64,000 nucleotides of DNA from Pantoea sp. BAV 3049 (GTDB lineage Bacteria > Pseudomonadota > Gammaproteobacteria > Enterobacterales > Enterobacteriaceae): the NCBI RefSeq assembly GCF_009765445.1, contig NZ_WHOY01000031.1, forward strand, positions 3,393,774 through 3,457,773, written 5' to 3'. Within the stretch, counting starts at the first letter, position 1. Every line of letters starts with the position of its first letter. Position numbers and translations under genes: made by a program. This document shows, one piece after another, positions 18,561 through 27,910 of this stretch. The notes beneath the pieces are model-generated. The model saw only the letters and a list, made by a program, of their open reading frames with translations, did no database searches and was not told the DNA's origin.

Positions 18561-20315
18561 ATGTCGTTTACCCTTCGCCCCTACCAGCAGGAAGCGGTTG
18601 ATGCCACCCTCAGCTACTTCCGCCGTTCCCACCAGCCTGCGGTGATTGTTCTCCCTACCGGGGCGGGCAAAAGCCTGGTGATCGCCGAACTGGCAAGACT
18701 GGCTCGCGGCCGGGTGCTGGTACTGGCCCACGTCAAAGAGCTGGTGGCGCAGAACCACAGCAAATACCAGGCTTACGGGCTGGAGGCCGATATTTTTGCC
18801 GCCGGGCTGCAACGCAAAGAGAGTCGCAGCAAAGTGGTATTTGGCAGCGTGCAGTCGGTGGCGCGCAATCTGGCACAGTTCGACAGCAAATTCACCCTGC
18901 TGATTGTCGACGAGTGTCACCGCATCAGTGATGCCGACGACAGCCAGTATCAGCAAATCCTTGGGCATCTTCGGCTGCGTAATCCGCAACTGCGGCTGCT
19001 GGGACTGACAGCAACCCCTTATCGTCTGGGTAAAGGCTGGATTTACCAGTTCCACTATCACGGGATGGTGCGGGGCGATGAACGTGCTCTGTTTCGCGAC
19101 TGCATTTACGAACTGCCGCTGCGCTACATGATCAGACATGGCTTCCTGGTGCCGCCCGAAAGGCTGGATATGCCGGTGGTACAGTATGATTTCAGCCGTC
19201 TGGTCGCCAATGAGAGCGGTCTGTTCAGCGAGGCCGATCTCAACCGCGAGCTGAAACAGCAGCAGCGCATCACGCCACACATCATTCAGCAGATCGTCGA
19301 ATTTGCTCAGGATCGTCAGGGAGTGATGATCTTCGCCTCAACCGTTGAACACGCGAAGGAAATTCTTGGATTACTGCCGGACAGCAAGGCTTTAATCAGC
19401 GCGGCAACACCGGGAGCCGAGCGCGATGCGTTAATCACCGCTTTTAAAGCGCGTCAGCTGCGCTATATGGTCAACGTAGCAGTGCTCACGACCGGTTTTG
19501 ATGCCCCCCATGTCGATCTGATTGCCATCCTGCGCCCGACTGAATCCGTCAGCCTCTATCAGCAGATAGTCGGTCGCGGTCTCAGGTTATGCCCCGGAAA
19601 AACAGACTGCCTGATCCTCGACTACGCCGGTAATCCCCACGATATCTTCACTCCGGAAGTCGGCTCACTGAGGGGCAAAAGCGACAATAAACCGGTGCAG
19701 GTTTTCTGCCCTGCCTGCGGCTTCGCCAATACCTTCTGGGGGAAAACCACCGAGGACGGCACGATAATCGAACACTTTGGCCGCCGCTGCCAGGGTTTGC
19801 TGGAAGATGACGAGGGGAAACGCGAGCAGTGCGATTTCCGTTTCCGCTTTAAGAGCTGCCCAAACTGTAATGCCGAAAATGATATTGCCGCCCGCCGCTG
19901 TCACGACTGCGACGTGGTGCTGGTGGATCCGGATGATATGCTGAAAGCCGCACTAAAGCTAAAAGACGCGCGGGTGTTGCGCTGTGCGGCGATGGTGCTG
20001 GAAAACGGTGCCGATGAAAAAGGCGAGTGGCTGAAGGCCCGCTACTTTGATGAAGAAGCGACGGAAGTGAGCGAGCGTTTCCGTCTGAACACACCCGCTC
20101 AGCGAACCGCCTTCGAACAGATTTTTCTACGCCCCCATCAGCGCGCACCGGGCGTACCGCTGGGCTGGCAGAGTGCGGCGGATATCGTGACGCTGCAACC
20201 TCTTCTGCGTCATCCTGATTTTGTGGTAGCGCGTAAACAGCGCCATTACTGGCAGATCCGTGAAAAAGTTTTCGATTATCAGGGGCGTTACCGCCGTGCT
20301 AACGAGCTTCGTTAG
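18561..20315 (+). CDS. radD: DNA repair SF2 helicase-like ATPase RadD (YejH)
   Basis: RadD is a superfamily 2 ATPase that works with RecA and SSB in recombination and double-strand break repair. The 584-residue protein shows Walker A LPTGAGKS (residues 31-38), the DEAD-type box DECH (about 117-120), motif III LTATPYR, helicase domain 2 with VLTTGFDAP and QIVGRGLRL, and a zinc-binding insert with CPACGF (about 383) and CPNCNAEN...CHDC (about 433-450). This length equals E. coli RadD (586). It is transcribed divergently from rsuA. Confidence 0.95.
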   Translation: MSFTLRPYQQEAVDATLSYFRRSHQPAVIVLPTGAGKSLVIAELARLARGRVLVLAHVKELVAQNHSKYQAYGLEADIFAAGLQRKESRSKVVFGSVQSVARNLAQFDSKFTLLIVDECHRISDADDSQYQQILGHLRLRNPQLRLLGLTATPYRLGKGWIYQFHYHGMVRGDERALFRDCIYELPLRYMIRHGFLVPPERLDMPVVQYDFSRLVANESGLFSEADLNRELKQQQRITPHIIQQIVEFAQDRQGVMIFASTVEHAKEILGLLPDSKALISAATPGAERDALITAFKARQLRYMVNVAVLTTGFDAPHVDLIAILRPTESVSLYQQIVGRGLRLCPGKTDCLILDYAGNPHDIFTPEVGSLRGKSDNKPVQVFCPACGFANTFWGKTTEDGTIIEHFGRRCQGLLEDDEGKREQCDFRFRFKSCPNCNAENDIAARRCHDCDVVLVDPDDMLKAALKLKDARVLRCAAMVLENGADEKGEWLKARYFDEEATEVSERFRLNTPAQRTAFEQIFLRPHQRAPGVPLGWQSAADIVTLQPLLRHPDFVVARKQRHYWQIREKVFDYQGRYRRANELR

Positions 20316-20335
20316 AGCATTACCGGTTTATTACG

Positions 20336-20364
20336 TTGCCCGCATGGCGGAGTCGGGCTATAAT
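20336..20364 (+). promoter_or_regulatory. Sigma70 promoter of rplY
   Basis: The -35 box TTGCCC (20336-20341) and the perfect -10 box TATAAT (20359-20364) are 17 bases apart. A GC-rich discriminator (GCGCCCCGC) follows, as expected for a stringently controlled ribosomal protein gene. The inferred leader to the rplY ATG is about 80 bases. Confidence 0.8.
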
Positions 20365-20452
20365 GCGCCCCGCTTTTGCAGTCGCAAAAGCTGAAACTCC
20401 AACCTGTTGCTGGGTCGCCTGTAGCAGGATAATTACTTTAAGAGACTGAACA

Positions 20453-20737
20453 ATGTTCACTATCAATGCAGAAGAACGTAAAGAGCAGGGTAAGGGTGCG
20501 AGCCGCCGCCTGCGTACAGCTAACAAATTCCCGGCCATCATTTATGGCGGTAAAGATGCAGCTGTTGCCATCGAACTGGATCACGACTCCGTAATGAACA
20601 TGCAGACTAAGCCTGAGTTCTATACTGAGGTTCTGACTCTGGTTGTTGGTGGTAAAGAAACCAAAGTAAAAGTGCAGGCTGTTCAGCGTCACCCGTTCAA
20701 GCCAAAACTGCACCACATCGACTTCGTTCGCGCTTAA
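20453..20737 (+). CDS. rplY: 50S ribosomal protein L25
   Basis: L25 binds 5S rRNA in the large ribosomal subunit. The 94-residue single-domain form is the gamma-proteobacterial type, not the longer Ctc form. The sequence is nearly that of E. coli: [20 protein letters not shown] at the start, [10 protein letters not shown], and [18 protein letters not shown] at the end. It has its own promoter and a strong terminator, so it is a single-gene unit. Confidence 0.98.
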   Translation: MFTINAEERKEQGKGASRRLRTANKFPAIIYGGKDAAVAIELDHDSVMNMQTKPEFYTEVLTLVVGGKETKVKVQAVQRHPFKPKLHHIDFVRA

Positions 20738-20758
20738 TTGCCTGACCGTTTCGTGTGA

Positions 20759-20826
20759 AAGAAACACCGCTTAATGCGGCGTTTCTGGCTGTTGAGACCC
20801 CACATTTTTATGTGGGGTTTTCTTTT
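20759..20826 (+). terminator. Tandem stem-loops ending rplY
   Basis: A first hairpin pairs GAAACACCGC with GCGGCGTTTC (about 20761-20785). A second, CCCCACAT (20798-20805) with ATGTGGGG (20810-20817), is followed by TTTTCTTTTTT and is a strong intrinsic terminator. It may also help end the convergent MFS gene on the minus strand. Confidence 0.88.
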
Positions 20827-20850
20827 TTCAGGATGCAGTGAAATCTGGCG

Positions 20851-22080
20851 TTACGGGAGTCTCTGAGGCGCAGAGTTAAACTTCCTGATGGCCGGAACAA
20901 AACTTGTTGCGACTGTCGCAGCCACGACGGCAGCAGCACAGGCCAGTAGCAGAGGTTTACTACCAAAATGCAGGGCAAGCGGTCCCGCAGCCAGTTCGCC
21001 GAAAGGAATGGCCACAAACGAACCCATCGCATCCCAGGCATAGACACGTGCCAGTTTATCGGCAGGGATATACGTTTGCAGATAGTGTGCCCAGATAACG
21101 CCAAATTGCCCAAACCCCACGCCAGCCAGAAAGAAAGCCCCCATCAGGAGTAACGTGGAAGTCCCCATGCCCAGCAAAAAGACCGGGACGGCGCAAAGGG
21201 CAACCAGAATGACACCAGCCAGCATGTCGCGCCGCGGCCGCCAGCGCAGCGCAATGAAAGAACCGGCGATCAGCCCCATGCTCTGAGCCGCAATACTCAT
21301 TCCCCAGCCGGTTCGCCCAATGGAAGCATCTGCCACAATGGGACCCAGAACCATAACCACACCGCTGAAAACCGCATTAACGATGGTGAATTGCACCACT
21401 ACCGACCAGACCCAGGCGCGGGCAGTAAACTCCTTCCAGCCCTCCCGTAAGTCCTGAAGGATATGGGCATGTGGCCCTGAAGCCTGCGCCGCGCAGATCC
21501 GTACACAGAAATAGAGCGGAGCAGAAGCTGCAAATCCCAGGGCATCAACAGTCAGACCCCAGCCTGGGCCGATGGCACCCACCAGCACCCCACCCAGTGA
21601 AGCCCCCGCCACTGTCCCGACATAAACGCCCAGTTGGATAAAAGCGTTGCCCTGCCTGAGATATTGAGCCGGAAGAGTTTGTGGAACGAGTGCTGAAGAG
21701 GCGGGCAATGCAACACCTGCAGCCGCACCATTTACCGTCCCCAGCATCATCAGCCCGGTAAGCGTGGCGGTATCGCTCAGTACCAGCCAGGCCACCATTC
21801 CCTGAGATAGCGCAGCGATAAGCGATGAGCAGAGCAACACTTTATTCCGGGAATAGCGATCGCCCAGCACGCCTCCCAGTAATAAGAAAGCGACATTGAA
21901 TACCGAGCGGGATGCCACGACCATGCCTAAATCGGCAGCCGAACCACCAATATCCAGCACGGAAAAAGCAAGGGCAACAGGTGCAATGGCATTACCGGTT
22001 ACGGTGAGGATACGGGCTAAAAACAGGTTTCTGAATGGCGCAAAGTGCAGGGCATGTCGGGGGCGGCAAACGAGGGCCAT
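20851..22080 (-). CDS. MFS transporter (EntS/MFS_3-like)
   Basis: This 409-residue protein has a typical MFS profile with about 11-12 helices, the loop 2-3 motif GGVLGDRYSRNKVLL (residues about 74-88) and the N-terminal FRNLFLARILTVTGNAIAPVALAF seen in the EntS-like MFS_3 group. The substrate cannot be told. An ATG at 22080 with AAGGAT 7 bases upstream fixes the start. The gene is not at this place in E. coli (rplY-yejK). It is divergent from a RatA-like gene and is probably an acquired insertion. It could be a small-molecule exporter. Confidence 0.82.
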   Translation of the reverse strand: MALVCRPRHALHFAPFRNLFLARILTVTGNAIAPVALAFSVLDIGGSAADLGMVVASRSVFNVAFLLLGGVLGDRYSRNKVLLCSSLIAALSQGMVAWLVLSDTATLTGLMMLGTVNGAAAGVALPASSALVPQTLPAQYLRQGNAFIQLGVYVGTVAGASLGGVLVGAIGPGWGLTVDALGFAASAPLYFCVRICAAQASGPHAHILQDLREGWKEFTARAWVWSVVVQFTIVNAVFSGVVMVLGPIVADASIGRTGWGMSIAAQSMGLIAGSFIALRWRPRRDMLAGVILVALCAVPVFLLGMGTSTLLLMGAFFLAGVGFGQFGVIWAHYLQTYIPADKLARVYAWDAMGSFVAIPFGELAAGPLALHFGSKPLLLACAAAVVAATVATSFVPAIRKFNSAPQRLP

Positions 22081-22153
22081 TTCAAGTATCCTTACCGAAA
22101 AGTCCGTGGTGTATGCACATTTATAACCTACACAAAAAACAGGAAGTTAAAAT

Positions 22154-22615
22154 ATGACCACCTTCGAGAAAACCATGCTGGTTAATTTCAGCCAGAACCA
22201 GATGTATAACCTGGTAGCAGATGTCTCCGCTTATCCGGAGTTCCTGCCCTGGTGTCAGCAGGTTGAGATCCTGGAAGTCCAGCCCGGCAGCAAGGTGGTG
22301 CGCATTGGGGTCAGCCACCCGCGATTACCCCGGCTGAATCTCACCACGCGCGCGACCTTTCATCCTGACACATCTCTTCTGCTGAAACAGGTATCGGGAT
22401 CATTTCTGGCGGCTTTTGAAGGCCACTGGCAATTTGCTTGCAATAACAATGCTGATGGTGCGGACAGTATGCACCAGTGCTCGGTGACCTTTACCGTCAG
22501 TTACCGCTTTTCAAACGCGCTGATGAAGCTGGCGCTGTCACCCTTTTTCGCGGTACTGGTCCGGATGCTGCCAGAGTTGTTCGTTCAGCGAGCAGCTCAA
22601 GTCTATGCCCGGTGA
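22154..22615 (+). CDS. RatA/COQ10-like START-domain protein
   Basis: The 153-residue protein begins TTFEKTMLVNFSQNQMYNLV and continues with DVSAYPEFLPWCQQVEIL, the signature of the COQ10/RatA branch of the START fold, and ends VSYRFSNALMKLALSPFF with VQRAAQVYA. RatA proteins bind the 50S subunit or act as ubiquinone-binding chaperones. E. coli ratA sits next to smpB, so this is either a moved ratA or a paralogue. A good AGGAAG site precedes the ATG. It is divergent from the MFS gene and convergent with yejK. Confidence 0.82.
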   Translation: MTTFEKTMLVNFSQNQMYNLVADVSAYPEFLPWCQQVEILEVQPGSKVVRIGVSHPRLPRLNLTTRATFHPDTSLLLKQVSGSFLAAFEGHWQFACNNNADGADSMHQCSVTFTVSYRFSNALMKLALSPFFAVLVRMLPELFVQRAAQVYAR

Positions 22616-22644
22616 TAACGATCTCCCGGTCAGCACCTTTTCGA

Positions 22645-23649
22645 CTATTTACTGCTGCTGCGACGCTGGAGCTGGTCACGCAGATTTGGCGGCGTGCCTT
22701 TGATAGTCAGCGTGTCAGTGGCCGGATCCCAGAAGATTCGCTCGCCCAGCAACATGGCATCGAAATTCAGCGTCATTCCCCCGCCGCTGCCAGCGAATTT
22801 GGTCAGTTGGCGCAAGGTGCTGCGATCGGCCGGGAAGCTCTCTTCCAGCTCGTAACCCTGCTCCTGAGTATAGGCCTGGAAGGTTTTCTCCCCAATCGGG
22901 GCCAGTTCTTCAGACAGACCCTGCAGTTCGATCTCTTCACCCGCCTGCAGCTGTTCGTTGCAGTAGCTGTAAACCTGCTGACGGTAGTTCTGGCGCTCGT
23001 TTTTATCGAGGCTGGCTTCAGAACAGTAGTCATCCACTGCCTGCAGCAATCCTTTGTTCTGCGCTTTGGTATCCAGCCCGACGCTGGCTCCAAGGAAGTC
23101 CATGAAGAAGTCAGCTACTTTGCGCCCGACGCGGCCACGCAGGAAGGTCAGATAGCGGGTAGAATCCGGGTTAGTTTCCCACTCGGTCAGGTCGATACGG
23201 GCCACGATATCGGCATGATTAATATCCAGATAGTGCGTGCTGCTGATATCCAGCTCTTCGTTCACACGCATGCTGCTCTGGCTGCTGAGCACCGCAACCA
23301 GCAGATATTCCACCGCCAGGTAACGATAGTGACCAAACAGCACAATACCGCCGTCAGCAAACGGGTATTTGGCTAACTCATCGCGCAGGCGCCCAGTGGC
23401 TGCCCGGCTGAACGCGAGGAAATCATCCTCGCCTTTGCGGCAGTTTCGCAGCGCATCGGCCAGCTCGCTCCCTTCATTAAACAGACCGTAAGCCTTGCTC
23501 TTGGCACTGTAGACGCGATGCAGCTCTTCCATCATCGCCGTGACCGGGCCGTTGGCAGGCAGTAGCGACTCGCGCAGCACCAGTTCCAGCGTCTGTTCAT
23601 CGCGCTTGATCATCTGGTGAAGGGCAATCTGGTCGATATCCAGACTCAT
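22645..23649 (-). CDS. yejK: Nucleoid-associated protein YejK (NdpA)
   Basis: YejK is a nucleoid-associated 37-kDa protein that interacts with topoisomerases in E. coli. From the ATG at 23649 the protein is 334 residues, nearly the E. coli length, with [18 protein letters not shown] at the start and the conserved [18 protein letters not shown] segment in the middle. The start at 23649 has GGAGAG just upstream, while the frame reaching 23688 adds 13 unmatched residues. It is divergent from yejL. Confidence 0.94.
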   Translation of the reverse strand: MSLDIDQIALHQMIKRDEQTLELVLRESLLPANGPVTAMMEELHRVYSAKSKAYGLFNEGSELADALRNCRKGEDDFLAFSRAATGRLRDELAKYPFADGGIVLFGHYRYLAVEYLLVAVLSSQSSMRVNEELDISSTHYLDINHADIVARIDLTEWETNPDSTRYLTFLRGRVGRKVADFFMDFLGASVGLDTKAQNKGLLQAVDDYCSEASLDKNERQNYRQQVYSYCNEQLQAGEEIELQGLSEELAPIGEKTFQAYTQEQGYELEESFPADRSTLRQLTKFAGSGGGMTLNFDAMLLGERIFWDPATDTLTIKGTPPNLRDQLQRRSSSK

Positions 23650-23806
23650 GGTAGACTCTCCTTTTAACGTAGTCGCGTATTCAATCATCAGGCGTCGCTG
23701 CGATCAACAGGCAACAACATTAACCGTTATCTTGCGATAAAAGTGCAGAAAAAATCGCGCATTTACGGTAAGATAGCGCCCTTTAATACTCAACAAATTT
23801 GACTTT

Positions 23807-24034
23807 ATGCCACAATCATCCCGTTACAGTGACGAGCGCGTGGAGAAACTCCTCGCCGACATGGTCAATATTCTTGAAAAAGATAAGGCCCCTACCGATC
23901 TTTCCCTGATGGTTTTGGGAAATATGGTGACTAATTTGATCAATACCAGCATCTCTCCGGCTCAGCGCCGCTCGCTGGCACGTTCATTTGCTGAAGCCCT
24001 GCAGGCATCGGTAAATGAAGATAAAGCCCATTAA
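23807..24034 (+). CDS. yejL: UPF0352 family protein YejL
   Basis: YejL is a 75-residue conserved helical protein (DUF1414/UPF0352) of unknown function. The sequence [18 protein letters not shown] and [17 protein letters not shown] is characteristic. It lies 21 bases upstream of yejM and is probably cotranscribed with it, as in E. coli. Confidence 0.93.
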   Translation: MPQSSRYSDERVEKLLADMVNILEKDKAPTDLSLMVLGNMVTNLINTSISPAQRRSLARSFAEALQASVNEDKAH

Positions 24035-24055
24035 TGTGATGATCCTGACTCTGTT

Positions 24056-25807
24056 ATGGTAACAAATCGGCAGCGCTACCGTGAAAAAGTCTCCCAGATG
24101 ATTGGCTGGGGGCACTGGTTCGCCCTGTTTAATATTATCTTCGCCTTCATTCTGGGTAGCCGCTACCTGTTTGTTTCCGACTGGCCGGCTTCGCTGGCCG
24201 GGCGCGTATACGCCTTCACCAGTTGGATTGGCCATTTCAGTTTCATCGTCTTCGCAGCCTACCTGCTGATTATCTTCCCGCTGACCTTTGTGGTGATGTC
24301 GCAGAGGCTGCTGCGCTTTCTCTCGGCCATTATTGCCACCGCCGGGTTGACGCTGATCCTCGTCGACAGCGCGGTATTTAACCGTTTCCACCTGCACCTT
24401 AATCCGGTGGTGTGGGAGCTGGTCGTTAACCCCGATCAGAGTGAAATGGCGCGTGACTGGCAACTGATGTTTATCAGCGTACCCGCCATCTTCCTTCTCG
24501 AAATGCTGTTCGCTACCTGGAGCTGGCAGAAGTTACGCAGCCTGAACCGGCGAAGCTTTGGCAAGCCGCTGGCCGTGCTGTTTATCGTGGCGTTCTGTAC
24601 CAGCCACGTGATGTACATCTGGGCCGATGCGAACTTTTACCGTCCGATTACCATGCAGCGATCTAACCTGCCCCTCTCCTATCCGATGACGGCGCGCCGT
24701 TTCCTTGAGAAGCATGGCCTGCTGGATGCTCAGGAGTATCAGCGCAGGCTGGTCGAACAGGGAAATCCGGAAGCGGTCTCGGTCGCCTATCCGCTCAACA
24801 ACATTACCTTCCGTGATAGCGGAACGCGCAGCAACTTGCTGGTGATTACCGTGGACGGTCTGAACGAAGCAACAGTGGCAAAAAACCTGCCGCACCTGGC
24901 CCAGTTTGCCGGTGAGAACGTCAGTTTCAACCAGCACTTCAGCGCAGGCAGTCATGCTGACAGCGGGCTGTTTGGCCTGTTCTACGGCATTTCGCCTAGC
25001 TATATGGACGGCGTGCTATCAGCCCGTGTGCCTTCTGCCCTGATCGATGCGCTGAGCAAACAAGGTTATCAGTTCGGCCTTTTCGCCTCAGACGGCTTTG
25101 CTTCACCACTGTACCGGCAGGCGCTGCTGGCTGACTTCTCTCTCCCTGCTTCGCAAAGCCAGCCGAATGCGCAGACCACCGCCCAGTGGCAGCGCTGGCT
25201 GGAAGGCCAGAAGAACAGTCAGTCGCCATGGTTCTCTTATCTTTCCCTCTCCGGGATTGATGAGGCCAACAGCACGGCGAAAGAAATGGCCCGCCACTAT
25301 CCACGTAACGCGGCAGATGTGGACAAGCAGATTCAGACCGTGCTGACCACGCTGCAGGATAAAGGCCTGCTGGATAACACCGTGGTAGTGATCACCGCGC
25401 AGCACGGCGTGGCACTGAACGGCGATACCAGCATGGGCAACCGCGCCAACCTGCGCGTACCGTTGGTAATCCACTGGCCAAATACTCCGGCGCAGCAGGT
25501 TAACAAGCTGACCAATCATCAGGATGTGATGACCACGCTGATGCAGCGTCTTCTGCACGTCAGCACCCCCTCCAATGACTATTCGCAGGGTGAAGATCTG
25601 TTCGCTGCACAGCGCCGCCATAACTGGGTTTCCGGCATTAACGATCGCCAGCTGGTGATCACTACGCCGCAAGTGACGCTGGTACTGGATAACAATGGCA
25701 GCTATACCGCCTGGGACAGCGAAGGCCACCGGCTGAAGGACCATAAACCACAGCTGACGCTGCTGTTACAGGTGCTGACTGAAGAAAAACGCTTTATTGC
25801 TAACTGA
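24056..25807 (+). CDS. yejM: LPS biosynthesis regulator YejM (PbgA/LapC)
   Basis: YejM is an inner-membrane protein that senses periplasmic lipopolysaccharide and, through LapB, stops FtsH from degrading LpxC. The 583-residue protein has five N-terminal helices (residues about 20-190) and a periplasmic sulfatase/alkaline-phosphatase-fold domain (LLVITVDGLNEATV near 260, HFSAGSHADSGLFGLFYG near 300, ITAQHGVALN near 450). The catalytic metal site of true sulfatases is degenerate, as in the family. It follows yejL and precedes tRNA-Pro, as in E. coli. Confidence 0.95.
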   Translation: MVTNRQRYREKVSQMIGWGHWFALFNIIFAFILGSRYLFVSDWPASLAGRVYAFTSWIGHFSFIVFAAYLLIIFPLTFVVMSQRLLRFLSAIIATAGLTLILVDSAVFNRFHLHLNPVVWELVVNPDQSEMARDWQLMFISVPAIFLLEMLFATWSWQKLRSLNRRSFGKPLAVLFIVAFCTSHVMYIWADANFYRPITMQRSNLPLSYPMTARRFLEKHGLLDAQEYQRRLVEQGNPEAVSVAYPLNNITFRDSGTRSNLLVITVDGLNEATVAKNLPHLAQFAGENVSFNQHFSAGSHADSGLFGLFYGISPSYMDGVLSARVPSALIDALSKQGYQFGLFASDGFASPLYRQALLADFSLPASQSQPNAQTTAQWQRWLEGQKNSQSPWFSYLSLSGIDEANSTAKEMARHYPRNAADVDKQIQTVLTTLQDKGLLDNTVVVITAQHGVALNGDTSMGNRANLRVPLVIHWPNTPAQQVNKLTNHQDVMTTLMQRLLHVSTPSNDYSQGEDLFAAQRRHNWVSGINDRQLVITTPQVTLVLDNNGSYTAWDSEGHRLKDHKPQLTLLLQVLTEEKRFIAN

Positions 25808-25859
25808 GCCACAAAGCGTACATGCTGTTTAATTTCATAGCAGTCAACATGTTAGGTGC

Positions 25860-25887
25860 TTGCAATCGCAGCAGATTTGCGTACTAT
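25860..25887 (+). promoter_or_regulatory. Promoter of tRNA-Pro
   Basis: The -35 box TTGCAA (25860-25865) and the -10 box TACTAT (25882-25887) are 16 bases apart. They are followed by a C-rich discriminator (ACCCC) about 14 bases before the mature tRNA start. This layout is common for stable RNA genes. Confidence 0.65.
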
Positions 25888-25900
25888 TACCCCAACGTGT

Positions 25901-25977
25901 CGGCACGTAGCGCAGCCTGGTAGCGCACGGTCATGGGGTGTCCGGGGTCGGAGGTTCAAATCCTCTCGTGCCGACCA
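25901..25977 (+). tRNA. proL: tRNA-Pro (GGG anticodon)
   Basis: The 77-base gene starts CGGCACGTAGCGCAGCCTGG and ends in an encoded CCA. The acceptor stem CGGCACG pairs with CGTGCCG, the T arm contains GGTTCAAATCC, and the anticodon loop reads TCATGGGGTG with anticodon GGG. It corresponds to E. coli proL, which also follows yejM. The AT-rich accessory stretch begins directly after it, though no repeat of the tRNA 3' end is seen further along. Confidence 0.96.
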
Positions 25978-26365
25978 ATTTTACTAAAATATCAACAAAT
26001 CGATTGATAATAATCTGGCAAAAATACTGTTCATATTTTGACTACAAAATGGCACGTGCCATCGTTCGTGCTTTCAACGTAACCCATTCTTAACCACGCA
26101 ATTTCTCACCTATTCTTTCCATGACCTCTGCCCGAAAAGGCCGTAGCGGCCCGTAGCGTTACGTTTTGATCCTATGACTGTTACTCACTTCGCTCGTATA
26201 GTGCATTACCTGTGGCTGCGGTAGTTCTGCCACACTTTGACCCCTGGCTTGTTAGTTAAAACTTTAATCTCTTCAAATCTCATTGAATGCTTTATCTCAC
26301 AGTTCACCTCCGGGTTTGATGGTTGTATAGTTATTACTCTAATCCTCTACAAACTAAGGGACTAT
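25978..26365. other. AT-rich gene-free stretch after tRNA-Pro
   Basis: No supported gene lies in these 388 bases. A perfect 12-base palindrome TGGCACGTGCCA sits at 26050-26061. A GC-rich patch with repeated GTAGCG (about 26141-26160) looks like relic sequence. No copy of the tRNA 3' end, integrase fragment or insertion sequence end is visible. Confidence 0.5.
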
Positions 26366-26824
26366 ATGGATACCGTAGAGCAACTTAATGGAACGTACTT
26401 TTATGCAGGAAGAGCCAACCTTTCAGCCAGCCAACTTTTCTTTATGATTTTTTGTGAAACCACGGCAGATCATTTTGGAATAACTGATGTTGCAGCAGTG
26501 GCAGCTCTTTACAGTGGTGTAAACAATCAGAAAACAAGAACGAAATCCAGGGGTGCAAAAGAAGGTACATCTCGAATTTCCAAGGCCATGAGAAAATATT
26601 TTAAGACAGCAAAATTTCCTTACGGGATACTCTTACCAACATGGGTTGGTGGTTACACGCCTTGGACTGCTGAACGCAGGATGGTCGCAAAAATAAGCAC
26701 CTTTGCAGGCCGTACTATCCCTCTCGTTGGAGAAGTTATCCTACTTGCCGATGTATCGCAGATTACGTGGTGCTCCATACGTGATTACAACCGCATAGCA
26801 AAGGATGATGATAAGTTATGGTAG
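26366..26824 (+). CDS. Accessory protein, partner of the DUF1493 gene
   Basis: This 152-residue protein has no certain function. It starts MDTVEQLNGTYFYAGRANLS with AAGGG 5 bases upstream, so the ATG at 26366 is preferred over the frame from 26237. It has hydrophobic stretches (SQLFFMIFCETT near residue 25; GEVILLADVSQITW near 130), a basic middle (TRTKSRGAKEGT) and an ending RIAKDDDKLW. I recall similar proteins annotated as phage-like membrane proteins next to DUF1493 genes in Salmonella and relatives. It overlaps the next gene by 7 bases, so the two are coupled. AT-rich codon use sets it apart from neighbouring core genes. Confidence 0.7.
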   Translation: MDTVEQLNGTYFYAGRANLSASQLFFMIFCETTADHFGITDVAAVAALYSGVNNQKTRTKSRGAKEGTSRISKAMRKYFKTAKFPYGILLPTWVGGYTPWTAERRMVAKISTFAGRTIPLVGEVILLADVSQITWCSIRDYNRIAKDDDKLW

Positions 26825-27147
26825 ATGATATCGAACAGCGCATTTACGCACTGGCTCGACGCTACAATGGTGTGTACTTGTTCAATAACGAAAAGAAACA
26901 AAGATTGCTGACATTAGAAACTGATTTCGATACTGACATGCATCTGGACGTTGGTGAAGCAGAAGATTTGATGGAAGATTTCTTTAATGAATTTCAGGTA
27001 GACAGGGGGAGTTTTAACATTGAAACCTACTACCCTGATGAACCTTTTTCATGGAATCCATTTCGTAAATCAACGCCTGTACAAGTACCAGACTTCACCA
27101 TTGGCATGCTTATAGAATCAGCTAAAGCTGGTCGGTGGCTCTACTGA
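26818..27147 (+). CDS. DUF1493 family protein
   Basis: The 109-residue acidic protein (MVDDIEQRIYALARRYNGVY at the start, DTDMHLDVGEAEDLMEDFFNEF in the middle, DFTIGMLIESAKAGRWLY at the end) fits DUF1493, a small enterobacterial family of unknown role. The middle helix pattern is reminiscent of acyl-carrier-like folds, but the DSL serine of carrier proteins is not present. Its start lies inside the upstream gene. A hairpin with a T tract follows. It is probably part of a two-gene accessory module. Confidence 0.75.
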   Translation: MVDDIEQRIYALARRYNGVYLFNNEKKQRLLTLETDFDTDMHLDVGEAEDLMEDFFNEFQVDRGSFNIETYYPDEPFSWNPFRKSTPVQVPDFTIGMLIESAKAGRWLY

Positions 27148-27173
27148 CCAGAATCCTGACTACCCTGTAACGC

Positions 27174-27222
27174 TGATGTATCTACATGGATACGAATATA
27201 ATCCTGTAGATGCATCAATTTT
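27174..27222 (+). terminator. Terminator after the DUF1493 module
   Basis: TGATGTATCTACA (27174-27186) pairs with TGTAGATGCATCA (27205-27217) with one G-U pair, extended inward by GGAT/ATCC after one bulge, and TTTTT follows. It starts 27 bases after the DUF1493 stop. Confidence 0.75.
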
Positions 27223-27910
27223 TGCTGGTCGGATGCGATTCCTTTGGCAATACTGAAAACGTTTCTTACAACAGAATCAGGGATTGAGAATTGGCATTAT
27301 CAATTAACTTAGAAAACCAAATCTCTTTATACTTAATTTACTTTCAATTATCCATAATAACAGCAAAAAAAGTTAATCACTTTGAACGAACTACTATGAG
27401 ATATTGATTCTTTACAACCAGTTTGCTTAATTAGCGCAGAACGTTATTATGTCTTTGCCTGCGCAGGCAGGCATCAGAAATGATAAAGACATTTCAATAA
27501 TTCACTAACACCCGGCATCATTTCCTCGTTACTTTCACGCTCACAGATGTGAGTTTTCTGGGCATCATTGTGTATGGTATGATAATTCATTAATAGCGAA
27601 AATTAACTTTCTTTGTAACCGGCACAGGCAAGGTGATAGAATAAATGCATTAACCAGAATGGAAAACTTCAACGCTGTAAGGAAACATTCAATAGGATAT
27701 ATCCGTATATTGTGTCTGTCCGAATGCTTCACGCAAGATTCCAGCCTGAGCATGGAACTCATAGTAATCTTGCTAAAATTTCGTGCAGAATTGCAAAACC
27801 ACAATATGTACACAGATGTTATGTAAACTTATCAATAAATCACACACCACGGGAAACTGGAACATTCTTGAAAATTTATTGATATATTGTTAATTATATG
27901 AGAATTAATC
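27223..27910. other. Long AT-rich intergenic stretch with inverted repeats
   Basis: No coding region is supported here. It holds a nested inverted repeat at 27449-27492 and a short dyad CTCACA-GA-TGTGAG at 27540-27553. Just before the next gene, TTGAAA at about 27868 and AT-rich hexamers near 27890 could form a promoter. The base composition is clearly more AT-rich than the flanking core genes. Confidence 0.5.
27449..27492. repeat. Nested inverted repeat
   Basis: The outer arms ATGTCTTT (27449-27456) and AAAGACAT (27485-27492) are exact complements. The 14-base perfect palindrome TGCCTGCGCAGGCA (27456-27469) begins at the last base of the left outer arm. Its GC-rich core stands out in AT-rich surroundings. 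It may be a remnant of a small mobile or palindromic element; only one copy is seen in this window. Confidence 0.45.

Noticed and set aside
22477..23376. 299-codon open frame on the plus strand
   Set aside because: It lies antisense to yejK and runs out of the RatA-like gene; yejK is the clear family match, and the frame has no ribosome site or family features.
26050..26061. TGGCACGTGCCA palindrome as a possible attachment-site remnant of tRNA-Pro
   Set aside because: It resembles only the first bases of the tRNA (GGCACGT), not its 3' end, where integrases usually recombine.
27540..27553. CRP-like dyad CTCACA-GA-TGTGAG
   Set aside because: The half-sites are in reverse order and have the wrong spacing for CRP.
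27565..27813. 82-codon minus-strand frame in the gap before the glycosyltransferase
   Set aside because: It has no ribosome site, an irregular Cys/Ser-rich composition and no family; AT-rich DNA readily gives such frames.
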